Notes: generated by a model not told the origin, from the letters alone. Positions 34,869 through 44,212 are shown, counted from the stretch's first letter. The stretch is DNA of 59,304 nt from Novosphingobium sp. (GCA_024236235.1 JACKKV010000009.1:1-59304); one strand, 5' to 3'. Program-made: numbers and translations.

Positions 34869-36767
34869 TCAATCCATTTTCTGTTCGTCCACTTCGTCTG
34901 AAGCGGGCATTTGCGCCATTGCACTGTCCGGCCCTGCGGCGCGCTGCTGGGCCATTTGCCCGAGTCGCGCCTCAAATTCCAGCTTTCGTTTGAGCAGCCG
35001 CTGCTGCTCTGCAAAAGCTCCTTCCGGATCGCTCTCGAAACGCGCGGTAGCCCGGGCCAACGCCGCTTCCAGAGCCGGACGTTCGATCAACAGGCCGACC
35101 GCATTGGCCAGCGCCGATCTTGCATCCGTTTCATCCGCATCCAGGGCAAGGAAGCTGAACGGAAGGCTCCGTCCGGCCATTGCCCCCGATCCTTCCGGCC
35201 ATATGGGCAGTTCGGCACCGGATTCAAGCGCTTCGGCGGCGTCCAGCAGCGCATCGACTGCGCCGGACAGGTGCGGCTGGGCCGTGCTGACGCAAAGCAG
35301 CGCTTCGGCGTGGCGCTGGATCTGGTCGGGAAAGCGCACCAGCCCGGCAATGACACCGGCAGTCAGCGTGTCGCGCCCCCGGTCGGAGACCAGTTTGCGC
35401 AGCCTCGCCACCACCTCGCCGGAAATAACGGGCAGGGCAGATGACTTGCGGAATCCGCCGCGCTGGCCCGTGCGGGCGGGTTGCGGCGTGAATTCCTTGC
35501 GCGGGAAGGCAAAGGCCGAAAAGCGGTCCAGCAATTCGCGCCGGTACAATGCCTTGATGTCAGGGTCGGCGATCGTTTCGACATGTTCCAGCAGCCGCGC
35601 CTTCAACCCTGCCTTGTCCTCGGGCGTGTCGAGCGCGCGGGCGTTCAGTTCGAAATCCCACAACAGGTCGAGCAGGCTTTTCGGGCTGGCGAGCAGGCGT
35701 TCCATTTCCGCCGCGCCGCGTTCGCGAATGAGGTCATCCGGATCGAGCCCGGCCGGAAGATTGACGATGGCAAGCGAACGCCCCGGCGCCAGCATCGGCA
35801 GGGCCCGCCCGATCGCGCGCATGGCCGCGCGCTGGCCGGCCGCATCGCCATCGAAACACAGCACCGGTACGTCAATGACACGCCACAGCAGTTCAAGCTG
35901 CCGCTCGGTCAGCGCGGTGCCAAGCGGGGCAACCGCATCGGCAATGCCGGCGGCGGCCAGCGCCACGACATCCATATAGCCTTCGACCACGACAATCCGC
36001 CCGCTCTTGCGCGATGCAGGCCCGGCCCGGTGCAGGTTGTAAAGCGTGCGCCCCTTGTCGAAGAGCGGGGTGTCAGGCGAATTGAGATATTTGGGCGCAT
36101 CGCTCTTGCCCGCATCCAGTATTCGCCCGCCAAAGGCGATCACCCGCGCGCGCGCGTCCTGAATGGGCAGCATCAACCGGTTGCGGAACCGGTCATAGGG
36201 TTCCTTGCCTTCGACGGTGATCCTAAGGCCTGCCTCGATCAGCATCGCCTCGTCAAAGCGGGCCAGTGCGCGGGGCAGGGCCTGGCGGTTGTCGGGGGCA
36301 AAGCCGAAGCCGAATTCCGCGACGATTGCGGCAGGAAAACCACGGGATTGCAAATAGTCGCGCGCCTGTGCCCCGTCGGGGGATTGCAGCGTTGCGCGAA
36401 ACCAGTCCTGCGCGGCGGCGGTGACATCGTGCAGGCTGGCGCGCTGTTCCGCCGCCCGCGCCACGCGCGGATCGGGCGCGGGCAGTTCCATGCCTGCTTC
36501 TGCCGCCAGTTCCTTGACCGCATCCATGAACCCAAGACCGCGCTGATCCGTCATCCAGCGAATGGCGTCGCCATGCGCCCCGCAGCCGAAGCAATGATAG
36601 AAGCCCTTCTGGTCATTGACCGTGAAGCTGGGCGATTTCTCGTCATGGAACGGGCAGCAGGCCTTCCATTCATGTCCCGCCTTCTGCAGCCGGGTGGTGC
36701 GCGAAATCACGCCTGACAGCGTGATCCGGCTGCGCAGCTCATCCAGCCATTGGGGGGATAGCGACAC
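34869..36767 (-). CDS. dnaG: DNA primase
   Basis: Makes RNA primers for replication. A 632-residue protein with the N-terminal CHC2 zinc site (C38, H41, C59, C62), the RNA-polymerase core and Toprim domain (VVVEGYMDVVALA with catalytic Glu, DGDAAGQRA) and a C-terminal helicase-interaction domain. It starts with GTG; no strong ribosome-binding site is seen. It lies between yqeY and rpoD in the same direction, the classic macromolecular synthesis operon. Confidence 0.97.
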   Translation of the reverse strand: MSLSPQWLDELRSRITLSGVISRTTRLQKAGHEWKACCPFHDEKSPSFTVNDQKGFYHCFGCGAHGDAIRWMTDQRGLGFMDAVKELAAEAGMELPAPDPRVARAAEQRASLHDVTAAAQDWFRATLQSPDGAQARDYLQSRGFPAAIVAEFGFGFAPDNRQALPRALARFDEAMLIEAGLRITVEGKEPYDRFRNRLMLPIQDARARVIAFGGRILDAGKSDAPKYLNSPDTPLFDKGRTLYNLHRAGPASRKSGRIVVVEGYMDVVALAAAGIADAVAPLGTALTERQLELLWRVIDVPVLCFDGDAAGQRAAMRAIGRALPMLAPGRSLAIVNLPAGLDPDDLIRERGAAEMERLLASPKSLLDLLWDFELNARALDTPEDKAGLKARLLEHVETIADPDIKALYRRELLDRFSAFAFPRKEFTPQPARTGQRGGFRKSSALPVISGEVVARLRKLVSDRGRDTLTAGVIAGLVRFPDQIQRHAEALLCVSTAQPHLSGAVDALLDAAEALESGAELPIWPEGSGAMAGRSLPFSFLALDADETDARSALANAVGLLIERPALEAALARATARFESDPEGAFAEQQRLLKRKLEFEARLGQMAQQRAAGPDSAMAQMPASDEVDEQKMD

Positions 36768-36782
36768 CTGCCCGCGCCGCGT

Positions 36783-37235
36783 TCAGCCGAAGCTGGCCTT
36801 CACCAGTCCGCTCGCCTTGCTCATGTCCAGCACCGTGCCATGGCGCACTTTGAGTTCGGCCATGACCTTGCCCATATCCTTGATGCTGTCCGCGCCCAGT
36901 TCCGCCTTGATCGCGGCGATGGCGGCCAGCGTTTCCGCCTCGCTCAACTGCGCGGGCAGGAAGCTGTCAATGACGGCGAGTTCGGACTTTTCCTGTTCGG
37001 CCAGTTCCTGGCGCCCGCCTTCTTCATACATGGTGATGGATTCGCGGCGCTGCTTCGCCATCTTCTGCAGCACGTCGATCACCAGCGCGTCATCGTCGCC
37101 ATCGGCCTTGCCCGTGCGCAGTTCGATGTCCCGGTCCTTGATCTTGGCCAGGATCAGGCGGACGGCGGCAAGGCGTGGCTTGTCGCCCGCTTTCATCGCC
37201 GTGATCTGGGCGGATTTGATCGAATCGCGCAGCAT
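36783..37235 (-). CDS. GatB/YqeY-domain protein
   Basis: A 150-residue helical protein matching the YqeY family (related to the tail of GatB): DSIKSAQITAMKAGDKPRLAAVRLILAKIKDRDIE in parts (KAGDKPRLAAVRLI), the ESITMYEEGGRQELAEQE segment and the C-terminal MGKVMAELKVRHG. Its role is thought to relate to tRNA amidation or translation quality but is not settled. The start is the ATG preceded by GAGAGGAAAG; the longer frame is leader. First gene of the yqeY-dnaG-rpoD operon. Confidence 0.93.
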   Translation of the reverse strand: MLRDSIKSAQITAMKAGDKPRLAAVRLILAKIKDRDIELRTGKADGDDDALVIDVLQKMAKQRRESITMYEEGGRQELAEQEKSELAVIDSFLPAQLSEAETLAAIAAIKAELGADSIKDMGKVMAELKVRHGTVLDMSKASGLVKASFG

Positions 37236-37396
37236 GTGGGAAAACTTTCCTCTCAATGGTTTGTGGGGCAAATCGGGTGATGCGTGAAGTTTAGCGCATA
37301 TATTTCCGTTCCGATAGGTTGACGCAGTGCAGCATCACGTTTAGCCGTTGGCCCTTAGCGCACATCGCCAGAACTCTCATTTAACGGAGCGCCCCT

Positions 37397-38578
37397 ATGG
37401 CCGACCCCGCATCTTCGCACGTGCAGCCCGCAGGGGCGACGGGAGTCCTCGTCCTGGCCGATGGAACCGTGGTCTGGGGCAAGGGATTTGGCGCCAGTGG
37501 CAGTGCGGTGGGCGAAGTCTGCTTCAACACGGCGATGACCGGTTATCAGGAAGTGATGACTGATCCCAGCTATGCCGCCCAGATCGTGACCTTCACTTTC
37601 CCGCATATCGGCAATGTCGGCACTAATGCGGAAGATGTGGAAAGCGCGGTCGAAGGCGCGGTGGGCTGTATCGTGCGCGAAGCGGTGACCCCTTCATCCA
37701 ACTTCCGCGCGGAAGGCGAATTCGGGGCGTGGTTGGCAGCCAATGGCAAGATCGGGCTGGCGGGCGTGGATACCCGCGCGCTGACTCGCCGCATTCGCCT
37801 CTCGGGCGCGCCCAACGCGGTGATCGCGCATGATCCGCAAGGCAAATTCGACATTCCCGCACTGCTCAAACAGGCGCAGGAATGGCCGGGGCTGGTCGGC
37901 CTCGATCTCGCGCAGGTGGTGACACGCGGCGCGCAGGAAGAATGGACCGGCGGGGCCTGGGCGCTGGGGCAGGGTTATGCCCAGGGTTCGGGCGATGGGC
38001 GGCCTCATGTTGTCGCGCTCGATTTCGGGGCGAAGGACAATATCTTCCGCAATCTGGTGCAGGCCGGTGCGCGCGTGACCGTGCTGCCCGGCACCAGTTC
38101 TCTGGAAGAAGTGCTGGCGCAGAATCCCGATGGCGTGTTCCTGTCCAACGGGCCGGGCGATCCGGCGGCCACTGGCGAATATGCGGTGCCGGTGATCAAG
38201 GGCCTGCTGGACCGGGACATGCCGCTGTTCGGCATCTGCCTCGGCCACCAGATGCTGGCGCTGGCGGCGGGCGCGAAGACCACCAAGATGCACCAGGGCC
38301 ACCGCGGCGCGAACCACCCGGTTCAGCGCGTCGGGGGTGGCTGGGGCGAGAGCGAAGGCCTGGTCGAGATCACCAGCATGAACCACGGTTTCGCGGTGGA
38401 TAATGCGAGCCTGCCCGATACGGTGGAAGAAACGCACGTATCGCTGTTCGACGGCTCGAACTGCGGGATCGCGGTGAAGGGCAAGAAGGCGTTCGGGGTG
38501 CAGTATCACCCTGAGGCCTCGCCGGGTCCGATGGACAGCTTCTACCTGTTCGAGAAGTTTGTGGGGATGTTGGGGTGA
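37397..38578 (+). CDS. carA: carbamoyl-phosphate synthase small subunit
   Basis: Glutamine-hydrolysing subunit feeding ammonia to CarB. A 393-residue protein with N-terminal CPSase domain (VCFNTAMTGYQEVMTDPSY) and a C-terminal class I glutaminase (NGPGDPAA, catalytic Cys in FGICLGHQMLAL, His in QYHPEASPGP). ATG start, GGAG upstream. It is separated from carB by about 690 bases with palindromic repeats and a DUF559 gene. Confidence 0.97.
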   Translation: MADPASSHVQPAGATGVLVLADGTVVWGKGFGASGSAVGEVCFNTAMTGYQEVMTDPSYAAQIVTFTFPHIGNVGTNAEDVESAVEGAVGCIVREAVTPSSNFRAEGEFGAWLAANGKIGLAGVDTRALTRRIRLSGAPNAVIAHDPQGKFDIPALLKQAQEWPGLVGLDLAQVVTRGAQEEWTGGAWALGQGYAQGSGDGRPHVVALDFGAKDNIFRNLVQAGARVTVLPGTSSLEEVLAQNPDGVFLSNGPGDPAATGEYAVPVIKGLLDRDMPLFGICLGHQMLALAAGAKTTKMHQGHRGANHPVQRVGGGWGESEGLVEITSMNHGFAVDNASLPDTVEETHVSLFDGSNCGIAVKGKKAFGVQYHPEASPGPMDSFYLFEKFVGMLG

Positions 38579-38710
38579 GTTTCGGTTCATCTCCTCTTGG
38601 AGCTACGCCATTCGGTGCGGCACGCATTGTCCCAAAAAGGACTGTCATCGATAGTTCGCGATGGACTGGAATTCCTAATGCCCTCGCTCACTGACAATGC
38701 CCAACTCCAA

Positions 38711-38853
38711 CCCTCTCCCCATGGCGGGAGAGGGTGGCTCAATCGCCAGATTGAGCCGGGTGAGGGGGCGTGGGCGTTTTCTCCCCCTCATCCAAGCTCG
38801 ACTAGCGAGTATGCTCGCAAGTCTCGCTATCCTTCTCCCGCGTGGGGAGAAGG
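38711..38853. repeat. palindromic repeat cluster on the carA side of the DUF559 gene
   Basis: Four stem-forming units in a row: CCCTCTCCC/GGGAGAGGG (38711-38734), GGCTCAA/TTGAGCC (38736-38757), GTGAGGGGG/CCCCCTCAT (about 38760-38791) and CCTTCTCCC/GGGAGAAGG (38831-38853). They belong to the CCCTCACCC/CCCTCTCCC class of dispersed palindromes common near DUF559 genes. The last unit ends just before the DUF559 stop. Bases 38579-38710 show no gene. Confidence 0.8.
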
Positions 38854-38855
38854 AA

Positions 38856-39194
38856 TTATCGGGGCAGCGCTTCCGCAATCCGCGTCAGAACACCCTCAAT
38901 ATTCGTCAGCACATCGTTGTTCCAGAAGCGAATTACACGAAAACCCTGCGCTTCCAGCCAGGCGGTTCGTGCGGCATCAGCCGCATCGGAATGCTGGCCG
39001 CCGTCCAGTTCGACGATCAGCCGCGCATCAGCGCACAGGAAGTCAGCAATGTAGTGCCCTATCGGCATTTGCCTGCGGAACTTTGCGCCTGCCAGCTGAC
39101 GATTGCGCAAGCGTTGCCATAGCTCGCGCTCCGCATCGGTCGCATCGCGGCGCAGGCTGCGTGACCGGTCTTTCAGGCTGTGTGCATGCGCCAT
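38856..39194 (-). CDS. DUF559 (Vsr/endonuclease-like) protein
   Basis: A 112-residue protein of the DUF559 family, part of the restriction endonuclease-like (PD-(D/E)XK) superfamily related to very-short-patch repair enzymes. The sequence shows RRDATDAERELWQRLRNRQL, then KFRRQMPIGHYIADFL and LIVELDGGQHSDA, with the D...E.D.GQH catalytic-type residues, and a final FRVIRFWNNDVL. It lies in reverse orientation between carA and carB and is bounded on both sides by CCCTCTCCC/GGGAGAGGG palindromes. The function of stand-alone DUF559 proteins is not known; the palindromic flanks suggest a mobile unit. Confidence 0.9.
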   Translation of the reverse strand: MAHAHSLKDRSRSLRRDATDAERELWQRLRNRQLAGAKFRRQMPIGHYIADFLCADARLIVELDGGQHSDAADAARTAWLEAQGFRVIRFWNNDVLTNIEGVLTRIAEALPR

Positions 39195-39211
39195 CCATTT
39201 CCCCTCACCCA

Positions 39212-39252
39212 GATGCTATCGCATCGACCCTCTCCCGCAAGGGGGAGAGGGT
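39212..39252. repeat. palindromic repeats on the carB side of the DUF559 gene
   Basis: GATGC/GCATC (39212-39225) and a perfect ACCCTCTCCC/GGGAGAGGGT (39227-39252). The second matches the first unit on the carA side, so the DUF559 gene is flanked by the same repeat. The GAGAGGG lies 19 bases before the carB ATG and 5 bases before an in-frame TTG, so it may supply a ribosome-binding site. Confidence 0.8.
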
Positions 39253-39270
39253 AAATTGGCTGAAAAACTA

Positions 39271-42200
39271 ATGCCCAAAAGAACTGACATTTCCTCGATC
39301 CTCGTAATTGGCGCCGGGCCGATCATCATCGGCCAGGCCTGCGAGTTCGACTATTCCGGCACGCAGGCGATCAAGGCGCTGCGGGAGGAGGGCTACCGCG
39401 TCATCCTCGTCAACTCCAACCCGGCCACGATCATGACTGATCCGGACATGGCGGATGCGACCTATGTCGAGCCGATCACGCCCGATATCGTCGCCAAGAT
39501 CATCGCGAAGGAACGGCCTGACGCACTGCTGCCCACCATGGGCGGACAGACCGCGCTGAACTGCGCGCTGGCCCTGTTCGAAGATGGCACGCTGGACAAA
39601 TACGGGGTGCAGATGATCGGCGCCAATGCCGACGCCATCGACAAGGCGGAAGACCGGCAGCGCTTCCGCGAGGCGATGGACAAGATCGGCCTCGAAAGTG
39701 CGCGCAGCGGCGTGGCGCACAGCGTGGACGAGGCGCTGAAAGTGCTGGAAACCACCGGCCTGCCTTCGATCATCCGGCCCAGCTTTACCCTGGGCGGAAC
39801 CGGCGGTGGCATCGCGTATAACAAGGCGGAATTCGAGAAGATCGTGCGCGAAGGGCTGGACGCCAGCCCCACCACCGAAGTGCTGATCGAAGAAAGCCTG
39901 CTCGGCTGGAAAGAATATGAGATGGAAGTCGTGCGTGACCGGCACGACAACTGCATCATCATCTGTTCGATCGAGAACGTCGATCCGATGGGCGTCCATA
40001 CCGGCGATTCGATCACTGTCGCCCCGGCGCTGACGCTGACTGACAAGGAATACCAGATCATGCGCAACGCCAGCATTGCGGTGCTGCGCGAGATCGGCGT
40101 GGAAACCGGCGGATCGAACGTGCAGTTCGCGGTCAATCCTGCCGATGGCCGGTTGATCGTGATCGAAATGAACCCTCGCGTTTCGCGCTCATCCGCGCTG
40201 GCATCCAAGGCCACCGGCTTCCCGATTGCGCGCGTCGCGGCCAAGCTGGCGGTGGGTTATACGCTGGATGAAATCACGAACGAGATCACCGGCGCGACGC
40301 CTGCCAGTTTCGAGCCGACGATCGATTATGTCGTCACCAAGATTCCGCGCTTCGCCTTCGAAAAATTCAAGGGTGCGAAGCAGGAACTGTCCACCGCGAT
40401 GAAGAGCGTGGGCGAAGTGATGGCGATTGGCCGCAACTTCAAGGAAAGCATGCAAAAGGCGCTGCGCGGGCTGGAAACCGGGCTGGACGGCTTCAACCGC
40501 GTGCTGGAACTGGAAGGGGCGGAGCGCGAGGAAATCACCGCTGCGCTGTCCGTGCGCGCGCCGGACCGGTTGCTGAAAGTGGGCCAGGCCTTTCGCGAAG
40601 GCTTCAGCGTGGAAGAGGTCCAGGCGATCACGCATTACGACCCATGGTTCCTGCGCCATATCGAGGAGATCATCGCGGAAGAGGCGGTCATTTCCCGGGA
40701 GGGCCTGCCTAACACGGCGGCCGAACTGCGCCGGTTGAAGGCCATGGGCTTTTCCGACAAGCGGCTGGCGACGCTGGCGGTCCGTTCGGTTGGCGTGGCT
40801 GGCGGGCTGGGCGAAACCCAGGCGAAACGGTCTGGCCTGCTGCATGATGCGCTGCGGGCCATGGCGGGCGCAACCAGCGAGGAAGAAGTGCGCGAATTGC
40901 GGCACAAGCTGGGCGTGTTTCCGGTGTTCAAGCGAATTGACAGCTGCGCCGCCGAATTCGAGGCGATCACGCCTTATATGTATTCAACTTATGAAGCCCC
41001 CAGCTTCGGCGAGGCTGAGGACGAGGCATGGCCGTCTGACCGCAGGAAAGTGGTGATCCTGGGCGGCGGGCCGAACCGGATCGGGCAGGGGATCGAATTC
41101 GATTACTGCTGCGTCCATGCCTGCTTCGCGCTGGCCGAGGCTGGCTATGAAACCATCATGGTCAATTGCAATCCGGAAACGGTTTCGACTGATTATGATA
41201 CGTCTGACCGCCTCTATTTCGAACCGCTGACTGCGGAAGACGTGCTGGAAATCCTGCGCGTCGAAATGTCGAAGGGCGAACTGGCGGGCGTAATCGTGCA
41301 GTTTGGCGGGCAGACCCCGTTGAAGCTGGCGCAGCCGCTGGAGGATGCGGGGATTCCGATTCTCGGTACTTCGCCCGATGCGATTGACCTTGCTGAAGAC
41401 CGTGAACGCTTTGCCAAGCTGGTCGACAAGCTGAAGCTGAAGCAACCCGCCAACGGCATTGCCAAGAGCCGCGATGAAGCGGCGGCGGTTGCCGCGCGGA
41501 TCGGCTATCCGGTGTTGCTGCGCCCGTCCTATGTGCTGGGCGGACGGGCGATGGAGATCGTCGATTCCGAAGCGCAGCTGGACAATTACATCGCCACGGC
41601 GGTGAATGTGTCAGGTGACAGCCCGGTGCTGGTCGATCAATATCTGCGCGATGCGATCGAATGCGATGTCGATGCGCTGTGCGATGGCGATCAGGTGGTG
41701 GTGGCCGGGGTGATGCAACATATCGAGGAAGCGGGCGTCCATTCGGGCGACAGCGCCTGCACTCTGCCGCCTTACAGCCTGCCGGCCGGGATCGTCTCGG
41801 AAATGGAGCGCCAGGCAGAGGCGCTGGCGCGTGGCCTTGACGTGCGCGGGCTGATGAACGTCCAGTTCGCGGTGAAGGATGGCGAAGTCTATCTGATCGA
41901 GGTCAATCCGCGCGCCAGCCGCACCGTGCCCTTCGTGGCCAAGGCGGTGGGGAGCCCCGTGGCCAAGATCGCGGCACGGGTGATGGCGGGCGAAAAGCTG
42001 GCCGACCTGCCGCCAATCCGGCGCGAGGTGGATTACATGGCGGTGAAAGAGGCGGTGTTCCCGTTCAGCCGCTTCCCCGGGACGGACCCGGTGCTTTCGC
42101 CCGAAATGAAATCCACCGGCGAGGTGATGGGCATTGACCGCGATTTCCCGACCGCTTTCCTGAAGGCGCAACTTGGCGCTGGCACGAAGCTGCCGGAAGG

Positions 42201-42594
42201 CGGCTTGCTGTTTGTATCGGTCAAGGATTCGGACAAGGTGGTGATCCTGCCGGCGATCAGGGACATGATTGACAGCGGGTTCCGCGTCATCGCCACGGGC
42301 GGAACGCAGCGCTTCCTGGCTGCGGAAGGCCTGCCCGTGGAACGGGTCAACAAGGTGGCCGAAGGGCGCCCGCATATCGTTGACAAGATCATCGATGGCG
42401 AGGTGTCGATCATCTTCAATACGACGGAAGGATGGCAGAGCCTGAAGGACTCACAGTCGATCCGCGCCTCGGCGCTGGAAGGCAAGGTGCCCTATTTCAC
42501 CACCGCAGCCGCATCGGTGGCCACGGCACGGGCAATCGCGTCAGTCAGGGCGAGCGACCTTGAAGTGCGCCCACTTCAGGATTATTACAGCTAG
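39271..42594 (+). CDS. carB: carbamoyl-phosphate synthase large subunit
   Basis: Makes carbamoyl phosphate from bicarbonate, ammonia and two ATP. A 1107-residue protein made of two ATP-grasp halves (each with GAGPIIIGQACEFDYSGTQ or GGGPNRIGQGIEFDYCC) and a C-terminal MGS-like allosteric domain (about 970-1107). The ATG gives the conserved MPKRTDISSIL; there is no clear ribosome-binding site. Upstream the DUF559 block separates it from carA, so expression may need its own signals or read-through. Confidence 0.97.
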   Translation: MPKRTDISSILVIGAGPIIIGQACEFDYSGTQAIKALREEGYRVILVNSNPATIMTDPDMADATYVEPITPDIVAKIIAKERPDALLPTMGGQTALNCALALFEDGTLDKYGVQMIGANADAIDKAEDRQRFREAMDKIGLESARSGVAHSVDEALKVLETTGLPSIIRPSFTLGGTGGGIAYNKAEFEKIVREGLDASPTTEVLIEESLLGWKEYEMEVVRDRHDNCIIICSIENVDPMGVHTGDSITVAPALTLTDKEYQIMRNASIAVLREIGVETGGSNVQFAVNPADGRLIVIEMNPRVSRSSALASKATGFPIARVAAKLAVGYTLDEITNEITGATPASFEPTIDYVVTKIPRFAFEKFKGAKQELSTAMKSVGEVMAIGRNFKESMQKALRGLETGLDGFNRVLELEGAEREEITAALSVRAPDRLLKVGQAFREGFSVEEVQAITHYDPWFLRHIEEIIAEEAVISREGLPNTAAELRRLKAMGFSDKRLATLAVRSVGVAGGLGETQAKRSGLLHDALRAMAGATSEEEVRELRHKLGVFPVFKRIDSCAAEFEAITPYMYSTYEAPSFGEAEDEAWPSDRRKVVILGGGPNRIGQGIEFDYCCVHACFALAEAGYETIMVNCNPETVSTDYDTSDRLYFEPLTAEDVLEILRVEMSKGELAGVIVQFGGQTPLKLAQPLEDAGIPILGTSPDAIDLAEDRERFAKLVDKLKLKQPANGIAKSRDEAAAVAARIGYPVLLRPSYVLGGRAMEIVDSEAQLDNYIATAVNVSGDSPVLVDQYLRDAIECDVDALCDGDQVVVAGVMQHIEEAGVHSGDSACTLPPYSLPAGIVSEMERQAEALARGLDVRGLMNVQFAVKDGEVYLIEVNPRASRTVPFVAKAVGSPVAKIAARVMAGEKLADLPPIRREVDYMAVKEAVFPFSRFPGTDPVLSPEMKSTGEVMGIDRDFPTAFLKAQLGAGTKLPEGGLLFVSVKDSDKVVILPAIRDMIDSGFRVIATGGTQRFLAAEGLPVERVNKVAEGRPHIVDKIIDGEVSIIFNTTEGWQSLKDSQSIRASALEGKVPYFTTAAASVATARAIASVRASDLEVRPLQDYYS

Positions 42595-42716
42595 ACACAA
42601 GCGTCCTCCCGACATCGCGAACGGAGTGCCGCCATTTCCCGCCAGCATGGCTGGAATGGCCGGGGTCGTTTTGACAGTGCGATGCGGGGGTGAACAAAGG
42701 AAACGGGGTACGATAT

Positions 42717-43184
42717 ATGGAAAAGGTGCCGATGCTGGCCGAAGGGTACGAGCGGTTGACCGCCGACCTCAATGTCCTGCGCGAGGAGCGCCCGAAGATC
42801 GTGGAGGCGATCGAGGAAGCGCGGGCGCATGGCGACCTCTCCGAAAATGCGGAATATCACGCCGCCAAGGAACGCCAGGGTCAGGTCGAAGCCCAGATCG
42901 CCGACCTGGAAGATCGCGTGTCGCGCGCCCAGATCATCGATCCCACCTCGCTTTCGGGTGACCGGATCGTTTTCGGGGCGACCGTCACCCTGCTTGACGA
43001 GGATGACAAACCGATCCGCTACCAGATCGTGGGCCAGACCGAAGCGGATGCCAAGGTTGGCCGGATCTCCTACAATTCGCCGCTCGGCAAGGCGCTGATC
43101 GGTCGCAAGGTGAGTGACGAGATCGAAGTCACCGTGCCGTCGGGCGAAAAGTTCTATGTAGTTGAGAAAATAGAATTCATCTGA
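42717..43184 (+). CDS. greA: transcription elongation factor GreA
   Basis: Rescues backtracked RNA polymerase by stimulating transcript cleavage. A 155-residue protein with the N-terminal coiled coil bearing the acidic tip (ARAHGDLSENAEYHAAKERQ) and a C-terminal FKBP-like domain (ISYNSPLGKALIGRKVSDE). The ATG of MEKVPML follows AAAGGAAACGGGG; the longer frame is leader. Confidence 0.96.
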   Translation: MEKVPMLAEGYERLTADLNVLREERPKIVEAIEEARAHGDLSENAEYHAAKERQGQVEAQIADLEDRVSRAQIIDPTSLSGDRIVFGATVTLLDEDDKPIRYQIVGQTEADAKVGRISYNSPLGKALIGRKVSDEIEVTVPSGEKFYVVEKIEFI

Positions 43185-43193
43185 GGATGCGCG

Positions 43194-43210
43194 CCGCCCG
43201 GAGGCGGTTT
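43194..43210 (+). terminator. small hairpin after greA
   Basis: CCGCC and GGCGG form a 5-bp stem with a 4-base loop, followed by TTTCAG. Short but placed 9 bases after the greA stop. Confidence 0.45.
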
Positions 43211-43431
43211 CAGTCCTGCTTCAGCTCCGGTTCCAGCAGCTTGTGCAAGTGGACGATGACATATTTCATCTCCGCATCGTCAACGGTGCGCTGTGCATTG
43301 CTGCGCCAGGCATCTTCGGCCTCGGCATAGCTGCCGAACACTCCGACCAGATCGATCTGCGTGAGATCGGCAAATTCGAGGCTGCGCGGATCCTTGACCC
43401 TGCCGCCCATGACCAGATGAAGTAATTGCAT
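43210..43431 (-). CDS. DUF4170-family small protein
   Basis: A 73-residue soluble protein. It fits the DUF4170 pattern of alphaproteobacteria: LHLVMGGRVKD at the start, FADLTQIDLVGVFGSYAEA in the middle, then AQRTVDDAEMKYVIVHLHKLLEPE. Function unknown; the family is strongly conserved, often next to greA or carB. ATG start. Confidence 0.9.
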   Translation of the reverse strand: MQLLHLVMGGRVKDPRSLEFADLTQIDLVGVFGSYAEAEDAWRSNAQRTVDDAEMKYVIVHLHKLLEPELKQD

Positions 43432-43517
43432 TGCGTATTGGCTCCCCGCCAGAGTGACGAAAGCCCCCTCCCGGATAGTCGCGCCATTGACGGACGGTTT
43501 GCACCCCGCCGGTCTGC

Positions 43518-43892
43518 TTATTCAGCGTCGCCCGGGGGTGTCGAACCAGCCATGGTCTTGTCCCGACCTAGTTTTCGCTTAAGCCCCTGTCCAGTACGTT
43601 GCGCGCTGCCGAAGTTTTTCAGGGCACTTCGTGCGAGATTGAGGCCAAGATCGGCGACCATGCCCATGACCACCGCGCGCCCGCGCCCGCTCGTGCCTTT
43701 GGGCAGCAACGAGGCAAGCAGAATTCCGGCGGCGACGCCTGTTGCAAGCGAAGCGAACGGATGATCCTTGACCGCATTGGCCGCGTTTTCGCCAATGGTT
43801 GTGCTCTGTCCCGCCAGGCGCCGCCGGTTGCGCTCTTCAGCCGCTTTTACCCGCTGTTGTAGCTCGGCATGTGCCTCTTCCGATTGCGTCAT
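43518..43892 (-). CDS. small membrane-associated protein of unknown function
   Basis: A 124-residue protein: N-terminal charged coil (EELQQRVKAAEERNRRR type), one Ala/Gly-rich membrane segment (PFASLATGVAAGILLASLL) and a basic tail (KRKLGRDK). The coil plus single anchor recalls YqjD/ElaB-type inner-membrane proteins that associate with stationary-phase ribosomes, but no family is certain. Its start overlaps the previous gene of the operon by 4 bases. Confidence 0.75.
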   Translation of the reverse strand: MTQSEEAHAELQQRVKAAEERNRRRLAGQSTTIGENAANAVKDHPFASLATGVAAGILLASLLPKGTSGRGRAVVMGMVADLGLNLARSALKNFGSAQRTGQGLKRKLGRDKTMAGSTPPGDAE

Positions 43893-44212
43893 TCTTCACC
43901 CGCAGGATCGCAAGCTGCCTGTGTCTTGCGCTTACGCACGACGCGCAGGATCGGGTTGCGCGCGAACCACAGCCCGGCAGCCCCGGCCAGCGCACCGCTG
44001 ATTGTAGCGAGCAGCGGCCCGTGCCGGCGCCCCCAATCGGTGGCCTGCGCGCTCAGTTCGGCGCCCTTTTCCCGCGTACGACTGGCCACCCGGCCAGCGA
44101 GGGGGCCGGGCGCCCACTCACTGCGCAGCAGCGCCAGGTCAGTCTCCACCACCGCCCGCGCCGCCTTGCGCAACGCACGGCCCTCCGCCAGTTTCTCGTC
44201 AAGTTTGCTCAT
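43889..44212 (-). CDS. small membrane-associated protein of unknown function
   Basis: A 107-residue protein with a long amphipathic helix (DEKLAEGRALRKAARAVVETD) and one C-terminal membrane segment (LLATISGALAGAAGLWFA) ending in a basic tail with one Cys. It overlaps both neighbours by 4 bases (ATGA), so translation is coupled along this operon. Probably envelope-related; no clear family. Confidence 0.75.
   Translation of the reverse strand: MSKLDEKLAEGRALRKAARAVVETDLALLRSEWAPGPLAGRVASRTREKGAELSAQATDWGRRHGPLLATISGALAGAAGLWFARNPILRVVRKRKTQAACDPAGEE

Noticed and set aside
38711..39252. CRISPR array
   Set aside because: Repeats are palindromic and irregularly spaced with no spacers or cas genes.
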